NCBI RefSeq assembly: GCF_009765975.1
Contig: NZ_LMUJ01000083.1
Coordinates: forward strand, 1-61,956
Length of the DNA stretch: 61,956 nucleotides
Direction of reading: 5' to 3'
Source of the DNA: Acidisphaera sp. S103
Lineage (GTDB): Bacteria > Pseudomonadota > Alphaproteobacteria > Acetobacterales > Acetobacteraceae
Shown here: positions 16,937 to 26,709 of the stretch, one piece after another
Layout: each line of letters starts with the position of its first letter
Position numbering within the stretch: the stretch's first letter is position 1
The notes under the pieces: model-generated
Database searches by the model: none
Told to the model about the DNA's origin: nothing
Seen by the model: only the letters and a program-made list of their open reading frames with translations
Program-made: the position numbers and the translations under genes

Positions 16937-17131
16937 GGCTCTGTCGCAAAGTTGGCCGACTGAACCGCCTGTTGCAGGTTTGCCGACAGTGATTTCGGTG
17001 GGTAAGCAAGCGATGATCGCGTTCAAGAGCAGCCAATTCGAGCGGGAGGTGATCCTATGGGCGGTCCGCTGATATTTGGCGTATCCGATCAGTTCCCGTC
17101 AACTCGAGGAAAGGTTCTGTCGCAAACTTCC
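16937..17131 (+). mobile_element. IS6-family remnant with two terminal repeats
   Basis: An IS6-type end, GGCTCTGTCGCAAAG, starts at 16937. It is followed by the first codons of an IS6 transposase (ATG 17013, MIAFKSSQFEREVILWAVR). The Trp expected in the WAVRWY motif is TGA (17070-17072). After about 35 further bases in frame the sequence meets a second similar end (17113-17131, GGTTCTGTCGCAAAC). Only this short piece of the element remains. The stretch 17132-17367 shows nothing recognisable. Confidence 0.6.
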
Positions 17132-17367
17132 ATTGCGGAGGTGCGCGTTTCGTAGGGATGACGGGCTTTACCCCGCCAACGAATAGAATTGTCGTGCCGG
17201 CATACCTCTCCTGTCGGGAGTTCCACGAGGCCGCAACGTGCATGATGAGCGCATTCGAGGCTCGCGTGCATCTACTCCACGTGATGCGACGACATGCGAC
17301 GCAGCATCCGTCTGCCTGATGTGACGTGGCATCGCAGCCAGCAAAAACCTGCTCATACCGGGGCCTC

Positions 17368-17705
17368 CTAGGACGATGCGCCGCCCGATGGGATGTGAGC
17401 AATCGCCGATTGCGTAGACAGGCCGGAAACGACTGAGTGAGAGAGGTTGCGACGAACCCGCGCCTGGTGGCGGGCTACCTGCGGGGGCGGCCACTTGCAG
17501 ATGATGTTCCGCGACACGCCAAGCCGCCGGGAAATCTCCCGGATCGGCACATGCTCGCGCTTATGCCACCGGCGGATAATGCTCAAAAATGCCATGTCCA
17601 ACACTCCGGTCACCCCCGCCTGGTCCAGACGGGAGAGCGTTCAAACATGGGTCAATTCTCAGTGGAAAAATCCGGCCTCGCCGGGTCAGATCTCAACGGA
17701 AATCA
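17368..17705 (-). mobile_element. IS21-family remnant (istA 5' fragment plus end repeats)
   Basis: The minus-strand frame from 17613 starts as an IstA-type transposase (SIIRRWHKREHVPIREISRR followed by LGVSRN, a helix-turn-helix) and then loses similarity. Upstream at 17649-17666 and 17683-17700 are two imperfect direct repeats (GGGTCAATTCTCAGTGGA and GGGTCAGATCTCAACGGA), as at IS21 ends where transposase binds. No istB is present. The remainder to 17914 holds no gene. Confidence 0.6.
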
Positions 17706-17914
17706 ACACTCTGGAAACCATAACTCATTGATTTATAGATGATCAGCAGCATTTTGGCAATCTTGATCTTGCGCCCCAGAAAACAGCTCTGCATTGTTCA
17801 ATCGAACGGGCCAAGCGGGATCACACGGCAAGTTTAGGCTGGCATAGGTTGCCGCCTCGTTTAACATCGTTGTATCCACTTACATACATCGAAGCGATCA
17901 AGGGGGGATCCAGC

Positions 17915-18925
17915 ATGACACGCCCTGTAAGCGGAGCCACCTGGCTCGCCTCTCTCTACAGCGTGGAACAATCCTTCAGCGGCCTGCTTGCCCAATACGG
18001 ATATTCCTTCGCCCCGATTTACCTCGGCGGCGACATCGCAGATCCAGGCTTTTACAATCTCCCCGACCTAACGCCCGTCACCACGGAATCCGTGACCTAT
18101 ACCGCTGCCGGCGTGCCAGTGCGCGACACTTATAGTGGAACCACACTATGGAACCTGCTTAACACCGCCGGAGGCGTGACAACGACTTCCACCAAAAATG
18201 ACATTCTCAGCAAATACGTCGTTGCGACCGGATCGGATGGCTACACTGCCGTCTACTCCCTGGGCGAGATCGACCCGCAATTTGGCAACCAGCCAGTTTT
18301 GGTAGCGTCATCCGACACAGCGGGCCAACTCGGTCCATATGGGTCTGACGGCCTCAGCCGTATTGTCGTTCCTGACGATAAAGCAGGCGGGCGCTATGTG
18401 TCCGATCTCGTCAGCCTGAAGGTCGGCTCGCTGCCTGAACCCGCTCCCACCGGAGCGGGCGGGATTGCCGCCTCGGCGACACTATCCGGCGCAGTCGCCG
18501 ACCCGACCATCATCACGCCCGAGACGTTGAGCCGACTCACCAGTCAGACCTTGACCGAGACAGCGACATACCTCTCCGGGGCCGGGTCGGTGACTGACAC
18601 TTACACGGGTGTCTCGTTATGGAACCTCATCCAAGATGCCGGGCTGCTGACCGACCCATCCATCAAGAACGACCTGCTGAATTTTGCCGTTGTTGCCACG
18701 GGCAGCGATGGGTATCGCGCGGTGTTCTCTCTGGGGGAAATCGACCCTGCGTTCGGCAACCAACAGGACATCGTCGCCTATGCCGACCAGAAGGGCCAAT
18801 TAGGGTCTGGCGGTAGTGACGGTGCGATGCGGATTGTCGTCCCTGGAGACGTCGCTGGCGGCCGCTATGTTTCGAACCTGACAAGCCTGGAAATCATCAA
18901 CGTCACGGCGGCGCATGCAATTTGA
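17915..18925 (+). CDS. Protein with two molybdopterin-oxidoreductase-like repeats
   Basis: This 336-aa protein starts at ATG 17915, with AGGGGGG about nine bases upstream; a longer TTG-started frame is less likely. Two homologous halves are seen (about 65-175 and 225-335). Each contains DTYSGTTLWNLL or DTYTGVSLWNLI, ATGSDGY(T/R)AV(Y/F)SLGEIDP.FGNQ, and a GG(R)YVS(D/N)L.SL ending. This resembles the molybdopterin-binding fold of sulfite-oxidase-like proteins. The cofactor Cys is not evident and no signal peptide is seen. It has no functional neighbours; IS remnants flank it. The function is unknown; a binding or structural role is possible. Confidence 0.65.
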   Translation: MTRPVSGATWLASLYSVEQSFSGLLAQYGYSFAPIYLGGDIADPGFYNLPDLTPVTTESVTYTAAGVPVRDTYSGTTLWNLLNTAGGVTTTSTKNDILSKYVVATGSDGYTAVYSLGEIDPQFGNQPVLVASSDTAGQLGPYGSDGLSRIVVPDDKAGGRYVSDLVSLKVGSLPEPAPTGAGGIAASATLSGAVADPTIITPETLSRLTSQTLTETATYLSGAGSVTDTYTGVSLWNLIQDAGLLTDPSIKNDLLNFAVVATGSDGYRAVFSLGEIDPAFGNQQDIVAYADQKGQLGSGGSDGAMRIVVPGDVAGGRYVSNLTSLEIINVTAAHAI

Positions 18926-19104
18926 TGCATCACGTGGTGCAAAAGTCTTGAATTCTCGCGCGCGGGCGATTTCACATTATCCACCTTAGGCGGCGCGCAC
19001 CGCAAACCTCCTCTACGTACTGGCGCAACGATGACAGGATCGCATCATCGCGGTGACCGATCGGAGAGGCTAGGAATTATTTCGGAGAATATCCTGGGGG
19101 AGAA

Positions 19105-19145
19105 TTATCGCCAAAAGCTGCCCAGAGTTTTCGCCAAAAGGTGCC
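19105..19145 (+). repeat. Two direct repeats, IS21-type end
   Basis: TTATCGCCAAAAGCTGCC (19105-19122) and TTTTCGCCAAAAGGTGCC (19128-19145) are imperfect 18-base direct repeats 23 bases apart. This pattern is typical of an IS21-family terminus. No transposase remains next to it. The stretch 18926-19104 has no recognised gene. Confidence 0.45.
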
Positions 19146-19217
19146 GAGCATTCCCTGGTGACTGCGCACGCTGCGACGTGGTTACGACGCAGATGCAAGT
19201 CATAGGTGGATCACGAA

Positions 19218-19625
19218 ATGAAGCCGACCTCGGATGCGTTGCAGATTTTGTGGCCGACCGTCGCGGACGGAAATCCGGCCATCCACTTCACGCCGATGTC
19301 CTGGAATGCGGTTCGCACGATCGCCGAGCGGCAGGGCGTGCCGTCGCCGCAGGAGCTGGTTACGCGACTAATTGGCGACCTCATTCAGGTGAATTCGAAG
19401 GGCCGCCCAAGCGATGCCGCCTCCATTAGGCTGGAATGGGTCACCTATGGGATGGACCCGAACCGATCACCCGAAGCGTTGCTGGTATTCCACAGTCCGA
19501 CATGCGCAACGATTGCCGGACTGTGGAAGCTATCAGAGGACAAAGCCCACGACTTCATGGCTGGCCTGATCCAGAGGTCTCTCGAAGCCGCGGGGACTGA
19601 ATTGCACCCAGCCACTGTTGGCTGA
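19218..19625 (+). CDS. Hypothetical protein, 135 aa
   Basis: The ATG at 19218 has AGGTGG eight bases upstream. The protein starts MKPTSDALQILWPTVADGNP, is soluble, without Cys clusters, membrane segments or signal peptide, and has a mixed helix/strand composition. It lies between an IS21-type end and an IS6 element. I recognise no family. Amino-acid composition and a good ribosome site support a real gene. The interval 19626-19906 holds only weak open frames. Confidence 0.45.
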   Translation: MKPTSDALQILWPTVADGNPAIHFTPMSWNAVRTIAERQGVPSPQELVTRLIGDLIQVNSKGRPSDAASIRLEWVTYGMDPNRSPEALLVFHSPTCATIAGLWKLSEDKAHDFMAGLIQRSLEAAGTELHPATVG

Positions 19626-19906
19626 CGATGCAGAATTTGGAGCCCCTTGAATCAGCGCACCCCAGTTGGCTTGCCAAAGGGGATACGGTCGTGCGCCATT
19701 CGCGTCTCGGACTGGGATCATATCCCTCAATGTCATCGGCGTTGCTGGTAGCCCGTCGTGACAGCGGCAGCCAAGACACCGCGAAGCGGCTGTGCGCTGT
19801 GTTGCGACTCGGGCGAGGACGGATCGCAGCTCGGGGCGCCAGCCTAGAGCTCGGTCCCGGCTTGCCCGCTGAGCTCCGGCGTAAGCGGGAGGGATGCGCC
19901 CATATT

Positions 19907-20755
19907 GGTTCTGTTGCAGCGTTATTCCCAGGCTGCGAGGGATCCACCAGAGGGGATCGACTTTGCTATCAGGCAGCGACCTCGAACAGCATTGCTATGA
20001 ACCGCGCCTGGCCTTGATGTCGTTGCCACCGATGTTCCGAACTTGCCCCTTCCTGATCATTGCCATCGTCTCGTAGCCTGCCAGCGTTCGTCTCGCCGTC
20101 CAGAAGCTGCCGAAGCCAAGCCCCGGACAGGCCAGTCGTTTGACGTTCCGGTGGTCTTGCTCGACGATATTGTTCAGATATTTCACCTGTCGCAGCCGAG
20201 ACCAGCGCCAGAGTTCGCTGTCCTTCTTCATCTCCGCGGCCGCCTTCGGATAAGCCGCATTCTTGTCCACCGTGATGGTCCTCGGGTTCACCGTGTGCGA
20301 CTGCGCCAACGCCTTGCGGAAGAAACGTTTCGCCGCTTCAGGGTCACGCTTGGCCGATGGCAGGAAGTTGATGGTCTGGCCACGGCTGTCGACGGCGCGA
20401 TACAGATACATCCACCGGCCTTTGACCTTCACATAGGTCTCGTCCACCCGCCAGGAGCCATTGCTCATGCGCAGGTGGGGGCGGATTCGCTTGTCCAGCT
20501 CGGCCGCATAAGCCTGTGTCCAGCGGAAGATGGTGGTGTGGTCCACCCCGACGCCGCGGTCCAGCAGCATGAGTTCGAGATCGCGGTAGCTGATGGGAAA
20601 CATCAGATACCATCGGAGCGCTCACAAGATCACCTCAGCGGTGAACTGCCGATCCCTGAAGGATTGATCCTGCCGCACCTGGGTCGCTTGTCGCCGTTTC
20701 GCCATGGCACGGCTTCTACCGCGCCCCGCTCTCGGCTAAAAGCTGCAACAGAATC
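19907..20755 (-). mobile_element. IS6-family insertion sequence (849 bp)
   Basis: The ends are GGTTCTGTTGCAGC (19907-19920) and, inverted, GCTGCAACAGAATC (20742-20755): 13 of 14 bases pair, and the TCTGTTGCA core is characteristic of the IS6/IS26 family. The length of about 850 bp is normal. It carries one transposase gene on the minus strand, broken by a stop codon. No clear 8-bp target duplication is seen. Confidence 0.8.
19995..20704 (-). pseudogene. IS6-family transposase with internal TGA
   Basis: The frame starts at ATG 20704 (MAKRRQATQ) and runs to 19995. At 20624-20622 a TGA replaces the Trp of the conserved VILWALRWY segment. Downstream the DDE domain is intact: DETYVKVKGRWMYLYRAVD, then a second Asp in TVDKNAAYP, and NNIVEQDHRNVKRL with the Glu. 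A 202-aa product could start internally at 20603 but would lack the N-terminal HTH. Probably inactive unless the stop is read through. Confidence 0.8.
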
Positions 20756-20882
20756 GCTCCCATCGAACAACCGTATGAATTCGTTGCGCAGTCGCGCTTT
20801 CCGCATAACTGCCCCCAACCCAAAGCTATCCGTTCCGATCGGCAAGCAGTGCAAGCGCCCTATCCCGGTTGGCTCGACAGAT

Positions 20883-21160
20883 GGGTTCTGTCAGCGCTCA
20901 TGCCACTCGGGTCTAGCTGGTTGCCCACTATGTCAGTATAGGCCGCCGGGGAGGGCGGGCGCTGACAGCACCCGTTGAACTGCTTGCCACAGGCCCGACA
21001 GTGGAATCGGGGGCAACCCTGACCCGTGCGCTGGCTCCGTTCCGAAGCAGCCGGGGAGCCACACCCAACGCATCCCACCTAGCCAATCCTCCTCGCCTCG
21101 GTCCTATCCCGGATCGGGCCCAACCGAACAGGCATCGTGGCGTGAGCGCTGACGGAACCC
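20883..21160 (-). mobile_element. 278-bp MITE-like deletion derivative of an IS
   Basis: Near-perfect 24-bp terminal inverted repeats lie at 20883-20906 (begins GGGTTCTGTCAGCGCTCATG) and 21137-21160, with two mismatches. Between them a minus-strand frame (20860-21078) encodes only the N-terminal zinc-ribbon of an IS6-like transposase, CVGCGSPAASERSQ followed by HCRACGKQFN. The catalytic part is missing. It therefore looks like an internally deleted, non-autonomous element. The stretch 21161-21400 has no gene. Confidence 0.65.
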
Positions 21161-21400
21161 ACCCCATCATCCTCTTTCGACCGCGATAGTGCACCAACTC
21201 AACGGCGGTTATTTAGTATTGAATAAGTAATCATAGGAGAAGCCGGCCTTTGCACGCCTCTGCCGTGCTCAGAGCAGACATACCGACGATTGACAACAAC
21301 TCGCGCCGGGTTAAGGATTTGCAATACGCGGCGGAGTTCGCGAAGACATAGAACACGCGACAGGGTCGCGATGGGCGGCCCCGCAATGGGAGGGCGATCA

Positions 21401-23104
21401 ATGGCATATGATCTGTTGATTAAGGACGGCCTTATTGTCGATGGTTCCGGAATGCCGGCGTACCGTGGCGATATCGGCACCAAAGATGGCAAGATCGTCG
21501 AAATCGGCAAACTTGACGGCCCGGCGACGCGCACGGTGAGCGCTGATGGGCGCGCGGTGGCGCCTGGTTTCATCGACAATCACGCTCATTACGATGGACA
21601 AGTGACCTGGGATCCACTCTGCACCTTTTCGCCGCAGCACGGAGCCACTTCGGTGATCTTCGGCAACTGTTCGCTGGCGCTCGCCCCGGTGCGGAGCGCC
21701 GGGAAGCACCGTACGGCGGAGTTCCTCTCCTATGTCGAAGCAATCCCAATGGACGTGCTGACCACGATCGACATGGACTGGGAAACCGTGCCGCAATACA
21801 TGGACAAGCTCGACAAACGTCTCGGCGTCAACACCGGCACGCTGATCGGGCATACCCCCGTGCGCTATTACGTCATGGGAGACGAGTGTCAGAAACGCGA
21901 GGCTACGACTGACGAAATTAAGGCAATGCAGGACGTCGTGCGCGATGGCATGATCGCCGGTGCCCTTGGTCTGTCGCTGTCCCGCCAAAGAGGTCACTTC
22001 GATCCGCAAGGCGTGCCGATCCCCGCGCTGTGGGCGAGTGAGGACGAAGTCTTCGCCCTCGGCGACGTGTTGCGGGAACTGTCCACCGGCACCATCCAGG
22101 TCGGCGGCGGAGTGGATCAGGAGTTGAAAGACGGCATGATGGCCCGCCTGGCCGAAGCGACCGGACGGATGGTCGTCTACAACAGCCTGAGTCAGACCGT
22201 GCGCTCACCGGATAAATGGATGCAACATATTGCGCGGGTCGATGAGACCGTGGCCAGGGGAATCCGAGCCTATCCGATGTGCAGCCCGAACCGGGTGACG
22301 CAGGACTTCACCATGCGCAACTGTCAGGTGTTCCGCGGATTGCCGACCTGGCATCCAATCCTGCTCGCCACCGACGAAGAAAAACTGCGCGCGTACGCCG
22401 ATCCCGAAGTGCGTGACAAGCTGCACGCCGAGGCAGTGGAACGTTCAGTACCGGTCCAGGCCGTGGGCTTCTCGAGGACCTGGTGGGACTACATGTGGGT
22501 AAACGAACCGACATTGGAGAAGAACCGGTCGCTGCAGTTTAAGAGCATCGGCGAAATTGCCAAGATGCAGGGCAAGCGCGTGATCGATGCGTTCCTGGAT
22601 CTGGTGGTAGAAGAAAACCTAGAGACTCGATTCCTGCAAGCTGAGAACAACATCGATGACGAGGCGATGACGCGCATTCTCACCTATCCGAATGCGTTGG
22701 TGGGATTGGGCGACGGTGGTGCGCATGTGCAGTTCCACGGCGGCTACGGCTATACGACAAGACTACTCGGCGAGTGGGTGCGCGAGCGCAACGTGCTGAC
22801 GCTGGAACAGGCAGTACGTAAACTGACCTTCGAATCCGCCTCGGCGTTCGGTATCCACGACCGCGGCATGCTGCGCCCTGGTCTAGCGGCCGACGTCGTG
22901 ATCTTCGACCCAGCCACAGTGCGGGCCGGAAAGGAAACGGTCGTGCATGACTTCCCGGCCGGGGGCTGGCGGATCAAGGAAGAGGCCGAGGGCGTGCACT
23001 ACACGATCGTCAATGGCCAGGTGTTGCTGGAAGACGGTGAGCACACTGGCGCCCTGCCCGGTCGGGTCCTGCGCAACAGTTGGTATCACGCCCACCGGAA
23101 CTGA
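21401..23104 (+). CDS. N-acyl-D-amino-acid deacylase / amidohydrolase family 3
   Basis: This 567-aa protein starts at ATG 21401, with GGAGGG eight bases upstream. It has an N-terminal beta-sandwich (YDLLIKDGLIVDGSGMPAYR), a TIM-barrel with FIDNHAHYDGQ (H61, H63), GNCSLALAPV, a late GDGGAHVQFHGGYGYTTRLL segment, and the C-terminal return of the sandwich (GLAADVVIFDPATV). These are the landmarks of D-aminoacylase-type enzymes, which hydrolyse N-acyl-D-amino acids or related amides using a metal centre. It has no operon partners; insertion elements lie on both sides. The exact substrate cannot be told from sequence. Confidence 0.85.
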   Translation: MAYDLLIKDGLIVDGSGMPAYRGDIGTKDGKIVEIGKLDGPATRTVSADGRAVAPGFIDNHAHYDGQVTWDPLCTFSPQHGATSVIFGNCSLALAPVRSAGKHRTAEFLSYVEAIPMDVLTTIDMDWETVPQYMDKLDKRLGVNTGTLIGHTPVRYYVMGDECQKREATTDEIKAMQDVVRDGMIAGALGLSLSRQRGHFDPQGVPIPALWASEDEVFALGDVLRELSTGTIQVGGGVDQELKDGMMARLAEATGRMVVYNSLSQTVRSPDKWMQHIARVDETVARGIRAYPMCSPNRVTQDFTMRNCQVFRGLPTWHPILLATDEEKLRAYADPEVRDKLHAEAVERSVPVQAVGFSRTWWDYMWVNEPTLEKNRSLQFKSIGEIAKMQGKRVIDAFLDLVVEENLETRFLQAENNIDDEAMTRILTYPNALVGLGDGGAHVQFHGGYGYTTRLLGEWVRERNVLTLEQAVRKLTFESASAFGIHDRGMLRPGLAADVVIFDPATVRAGKETVVHDFPAGGWRIKEEAEGVHYTIVNGQVLLEDGEHTGALPGRVLRNSWYHAHRN

Positions 23105-23208
23105 CCTGGTCGCTCGCAACTCCGTGCGGAATCTTGTGGGTGGTTCGGTTGACCGAGCCGTTGGGCGGTTGGACGAGTTCTGTCCGGGCCCTCGAGCCCA
23201 TCTGTCGC

Positions 23209-24006
23209 GTGGCGTCTAAACCGGGCCTGATTCACTTTCGGCGCAAACTGGCTAGGCTTGCGCCATGGGTCGAGAGCGGAGAGACCCGGCCGGCCATGCG
23301 GGCGGCGATGATCCGTTTCTGGCGCAAGCGTCAGCTTTTCCGGCTGCCCGTGCCGCTGACCAGCGCCGCCGCACTTGGGTCCGGGCAGAACTGCGACCTG
23401 GACGAATGGCTGCCGGCCTTCCTGCGGGCCATCGCGCGCGAGGCGGTCGACGGCCTCGATCTGCTCTATACAATGGAGCGCGCCTGGTTCGAAGCCCGGC
23501 ACAGCATCGCCGGCCGCCGCAAGGATTCCCACATCACGTCCGCCGTCGATCTGCTGGCGGCGGCGCCCGTGCTCTCCGCGACCACCCTCGCCCGCGTTCT
23601 CGGGATCGCAGTCAAGAACGCCATCCGCATTCTCGATGAGTTGCTGGCCGCCGGGACCGCGATCGAGGTGACGCATCGCTCCAAGCGGCGGCTGTTCGGG
23701 CTGCAGGGGCTGACCCCGCTGCAGCAGGTCGTGCATCCGCCTTACCGGCCCGATCCGGACCGTGGCCCCGGCCACCCCCGCCACGACATCGAGGAGGATG
23801 TGGTCGAGGCGGCGCCGTCCCCGTTGCCGCCCCTCACGCCGATCGAGCGCCGGGCCTTCGATTATACGGCGCTCGAAGAGGCCATGGCCCATCTCGACGC
23901 CGTCGTCCGCACCTCCCGAATCGCCTTACGTTCCATCGTGGGTGATACGCATGGTGCCGCCGTAAATCGCTCGCCCAACCGTGCCGAAACGGCACCGGAC
24001 TGCTAG
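23209..24006 (+). pseudogene. DUF1612/HTH-domain protein, 5'-truncated
   Basis: The open frame extends from 23080, but recognisable sequence begins near 23230 (LIHFRRKLARL). It includes WLPAFLRAIAREAVDGLDLLYTMERAWFEARHSI and a C-terminal winged/HTH part VDLLAAAPVLSATTLARVLGIAVK, as in DUF1612 helix-turn-helix proteins common on rhizobial and other alphaproteobacterial plasmids. The usual N-terminal part is missing, so I read it as a remnant. It could still be expressed from GTG 23209. Confidence 0.55.
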
Positions 24007-24015
24007 TTTCAGCTC

Positions 24016-24123
24016 ATGCTCGAATCCCAACCGACACCGCAAACCTATCCCGACCTGCTGGCGACACTGAAAGCGCGGATCCGCGACGCGCGCCTGCGCG
24101 CCGCGGTCAGCGTCAACCGGGAA
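24016..24123 (+). pseudogene. DUF1016 nuclease-like gene, 5' stub next to ISAs1
   Basis: ATG 24016 starts a protein with YPDLLATLKARIRDARLRAA and VSVNRE, the N-terminus of DUF1016 (YhcG-type, PDDEXK) proteins. The similarity stops exactly where the ISAs1 end begins at 24124. The rest of the gene is not on the far side of the element, so the insertion was followed by a deletion. Confidence 0.7.
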
Positions 24124-25401
24124 CCAGGGCTCCGAACTCAAGTTACGGTCCATAGACAGTTCAACCAATGGTTGATTCGATGCGGCATGTTTGGATTCGG
24201 AGCCACATGCCATGTCCCCCATGCCCGCCGCGCAATCTGAAAAATCACGCCTCTCGGTACTCCTGGAACATCTCTCCACGATCGATGATCCGCGCGATAT
24301 CAGGCGGATTCTTCATCCGCTGGCGGAAGTTCTGTTCCTGGTCGTTTGCGGCACGATCGCCGATTGTGACGACTACGATGATATCGCCGCCTGGGGTGAG
24401 GCTCATCTGGCTTTCCTCCGCCAGCATCTGCCCTTCTCGCACGGCGTGCCCGGTGGGCGCTGGCTCACGATCCTAATGAACCGGATCAGCCCAGAGTTGT
24501 TTCAGGCCGCGTTCACCGCCTGGGTAGGTCAGACCTGGCCCGACCGTCCCGAGTTCATCGCCATTGATGGCAAGACGTCCCGGCGCAGCCACGATCGCGC
24601 CGCGGGTGAGGCACCGTTGCATCTGGTATCGGCCTTCGCCACCACCGCCCGTCTGGTGCTGGGCCAGGAGGCGGTGGCGGACAAATCGAGTGAACTGACC
24701 GCCATCCCGGTGTTGCTGGCACGGCTGGCCGAAGGGGACAGGCTGCGTGGCGCGTTGGTTTCCATCGACGCCATCGCCACCAATGGACCCATCGCCGGTG
24801 CGATACGAAAGGCCGGCGCCGACTATCTGCTGGCTGTGAAAGCCAATCAGCCCACTTTGCGAGCGGACATAGCGACCTGCTTCGACGCCGCTCCGGCCGG
24901 TTCCGTCGATACGCATATCGAACATGACAAGGGTCACGGTCGGATCGAACAGCGCGACATCGACGTGATCCGCGAGGTCGATTGGCTCTCGGGGGATCGC
25001 CGGTTCCCCGGCGAATTGCGGCTGCCGGACGCCGCCAGCATCATTCGTGTTCGCGCCCAGGTCCAACGTGGTCAGACAAGGCACGCCGAAACCCGTTACT
25101 ACATCTCATCCGCCGCACTCAGCGCTGAGCGGGCCGGACAGGCCGTGCGCGGCCATTGGGGGATCGAAAACCGGCTGCACTGGGTTCTCGACGTCACCTT
25201 CAACGAGGATCAGTCGAGGCTACGAAAGGGATTTGGCGCCAGGAACATGGCCGTCGTCCGCCACTTCGCTCTCAACCTTGTCCGGTCAGCAAAGGACAAG
25301 AAATCCATCAAGCTCCGCCGAAAGGCCGCAGCCTGGAAAACAAACTATCTCGGCAACTTGCTTACCGGGCAAAACCTATGAACTTGGATTCGGTGCCCTG
25401 G
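24124..25401 (+). mobile_element. ISAs1-family insertion sequence (1278 bp)
   Basis: The terminal inverted repeats are CCAGGGCTCCGAACTCAAG (24124-24142) and, reversed, CTTGGATTCGGTGCCCTGG (25383-25401), with three mismatches. One transposase gene fills the element. The flanks (left ...CAACCGGGAA, right TCCCAAGGTA...) do not match, so no target duplication remains. Confidence 0.88.
24212..25381 (+). CDS. ISAs1-family transposase
   Basis: This 389-aa protein starts from ATG 24212. It shows the N-terminal DDE_Tnp_1-associated domain (LSTIDDPRDIRRILHPLAEVL), FIAIDGKTSRRS with the first Asp, SIDAIATNGPIAGAIRKAGADYLLAVKANQP with the second, DKGHGRIEQRDI, and the C-terminal HWGIENRLHWVLDVTFNEDQ with the Glu. 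No internal stops. The element looks capable of moving. Confidence 0.9.
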   Translation: MSPMPAAQSEKSRLSVLLEHLSTIDDPRDIRRILHPLAEVLFLVVCGTIADCDDYDDIAAWGEAHLAFLRQHLPFSHGVPGGRWLTILMNRISPELFQAAFTAWVGQTWPDRPEFIAIDGKTSRRSHDRAAGEAPLHLVSAFATTARLVLGQEAVADKSSELTAIPVLLARLAEGDRLRGALVSIDAIATNGPIAGAIRKAGADYLLAVKANQPTLRADIATCFDAAPAGSVDTHIEHDKGHGRIEQRDIDVIREVDWLSGDRRFPGELRLPDAASIIRVRAQVQRGQTRHAETRYYISSAALSAERAGQAVRGHWGIENRLHWVLDVTFNEDQSRLRKGFGARNMAVVRHFALNLVRSAKDKKSIKLRRKAAAWKTNYLGNLLTGQNL

Positions 25402-25490
25402 TCCCAAGGTAGTCCAGATTGATTCATTGGAGTTTTATGGCACAATTTGAACTGAAATCCCGTCATAAAAGTTCATTGCTCGGGGGCTTT

Positions 25491-26269
25491 CTAGCGACCG
25501 ATTGCGGGCGGCTGGGCGGAATTTTCCACGCCTGCCGCATTCTGTCCGATTAGCGCTTCGACAGTCGTATTTGCTTTCGCGACGGCGCAGAAAACCTGCC
25601 GGCCTCTAGGCTTCGTTTCGACATTGCCGACTCGCACCTCCAGATGCCTCTCTCCGTTCCCGCAGCTCCGTATAAAGGTTGAGTCCAGGGTGACCACGAC
25701 CGCCGACGCCGGCGTTTCCGGCTGGATCGCGCCACATGCAGCGGGAATCTCGCCGGCCTTTAGGGTATGGCGGCGCAAGGTTTCGGGTGCTTCGCGGCAT
25801 CGACCGGGAACACTTCCCCCAGCAGATCAGCGGCCGTCCGGTAGGTCGTGACGGCGGCGAGATGCGCCTGAAGCCGGTCGAGTTCCGGTGTTGACCGGAA
25901 ACGCAGTGACCAGGCGATCCCAGCCTCGCTCACGCCACACGCGGCACAGCGAAAGCGGGGAAGCCGCACCGTGACCCGGCCGAGAAGTGTCGCGACCGCA
26001 TGGTCCCGGTAGTCGTTCACCCGGCAAGCGCGGCCACAGCGGGAGCAGGCTGGTCGCCGAGCGGCGTGGTCCCTGACTTGTGTGGCGAGGTTCTCCTGTT
26101 GGAGGCCAGCCAGCAACTGCTTCGTCTCGGCCAGTGTCACACCCAGGTTGGCGATGTCGGGAAGATCACCGAGTCGGCCAATCTCCATTACATCCATGGA
26201 CGGTCCCCCGCCTTCAGTACCGATCTTCGCCGCTCTCACAACCCAGGCCACGCGTCCACTCCCGGTCAA
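25491..26269 (-). pseudogene. ISKra4-family transposase remnant, frameshifted and truncated
   Basis: From 26269 the frame encodes the ISKra4 N-terminal part, including the CxxC zinc motifs (CSRCGRAC, FRCAACGVSEAGI). Near 25770 the reading must shift to the neighbouring frame (25491-25778), which continues with VTLDSTFIRSCGNGERHLEV, RVGNVE and GRQVFCAVAK, and then ends. It matches the intact transposase at 35338-36744 region for region but is clearly diverged. The stretch 25402-25490 shows nothing. Confidence 0.75.
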
Positions 26270-26319
26270 AGGATCGACGCAAAAAACACTTGCCCTAACA
26301 CCCCCAAGCTTGCGGCAGT

Positions 26320-26591
26320 CCCCTCGGCTACCGGGATAAGCGGCTTGCCGAGATCGGTCAGGCCCTCGACATCACCGTCGAGGCCATTGCGCGCGGCCGG
26401 ACGGGCGGTTTATTCCCGCCGGCATCTGCTGGGTCGGCGAGCGTTCCTTTGCTTGGCTGAGCCGCTACCGGCGGTTGAACACCATCGTCGAACGCTCGAA
26501 GGAACACCTCATCGCTTTCGTCGAGATCGCGATCATCTCGATACTCTCGCGCCGACTGAAGCGCCTCGTCGCCGAGGAACTCAGCGCCTGA
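26320..26591 (+). pseudogene. IS5-type transposase 3' remnant
   Basis: YRDKRLAEIGQALDITVEAI (frame 1) is followed, after a frame change near 26420, by WVGERSFAWLSRYRRLNTIV and HLIAFVEIAIISILSRRLKR to the stop at 26589-26591. This is the typical C-terminal end of IS5/IS427-type transposases. The 5' part and the left terminus are gone. No gene is seen in 26592-26709. Confidence 0.6.
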
Positions 26592-26709
26592 CGTTTACAA
26601 ACAGACACTAATGCATGCCTCCTTGCTTGGTCGCCCCCGTCTACAGAACCGGGGTTGGCAGAGGAACAAGTTGCTGCTAGCGCAGGCCCTTCGATAGGAT
26701 AAAAGGCGC

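Noticed and set aside
23080..23208. N-terminal part of the DUF1612-like frame
   Set aside because: It overlaps the end of the deacylase gene and has no similarity; the real gene is 5'-truncated.
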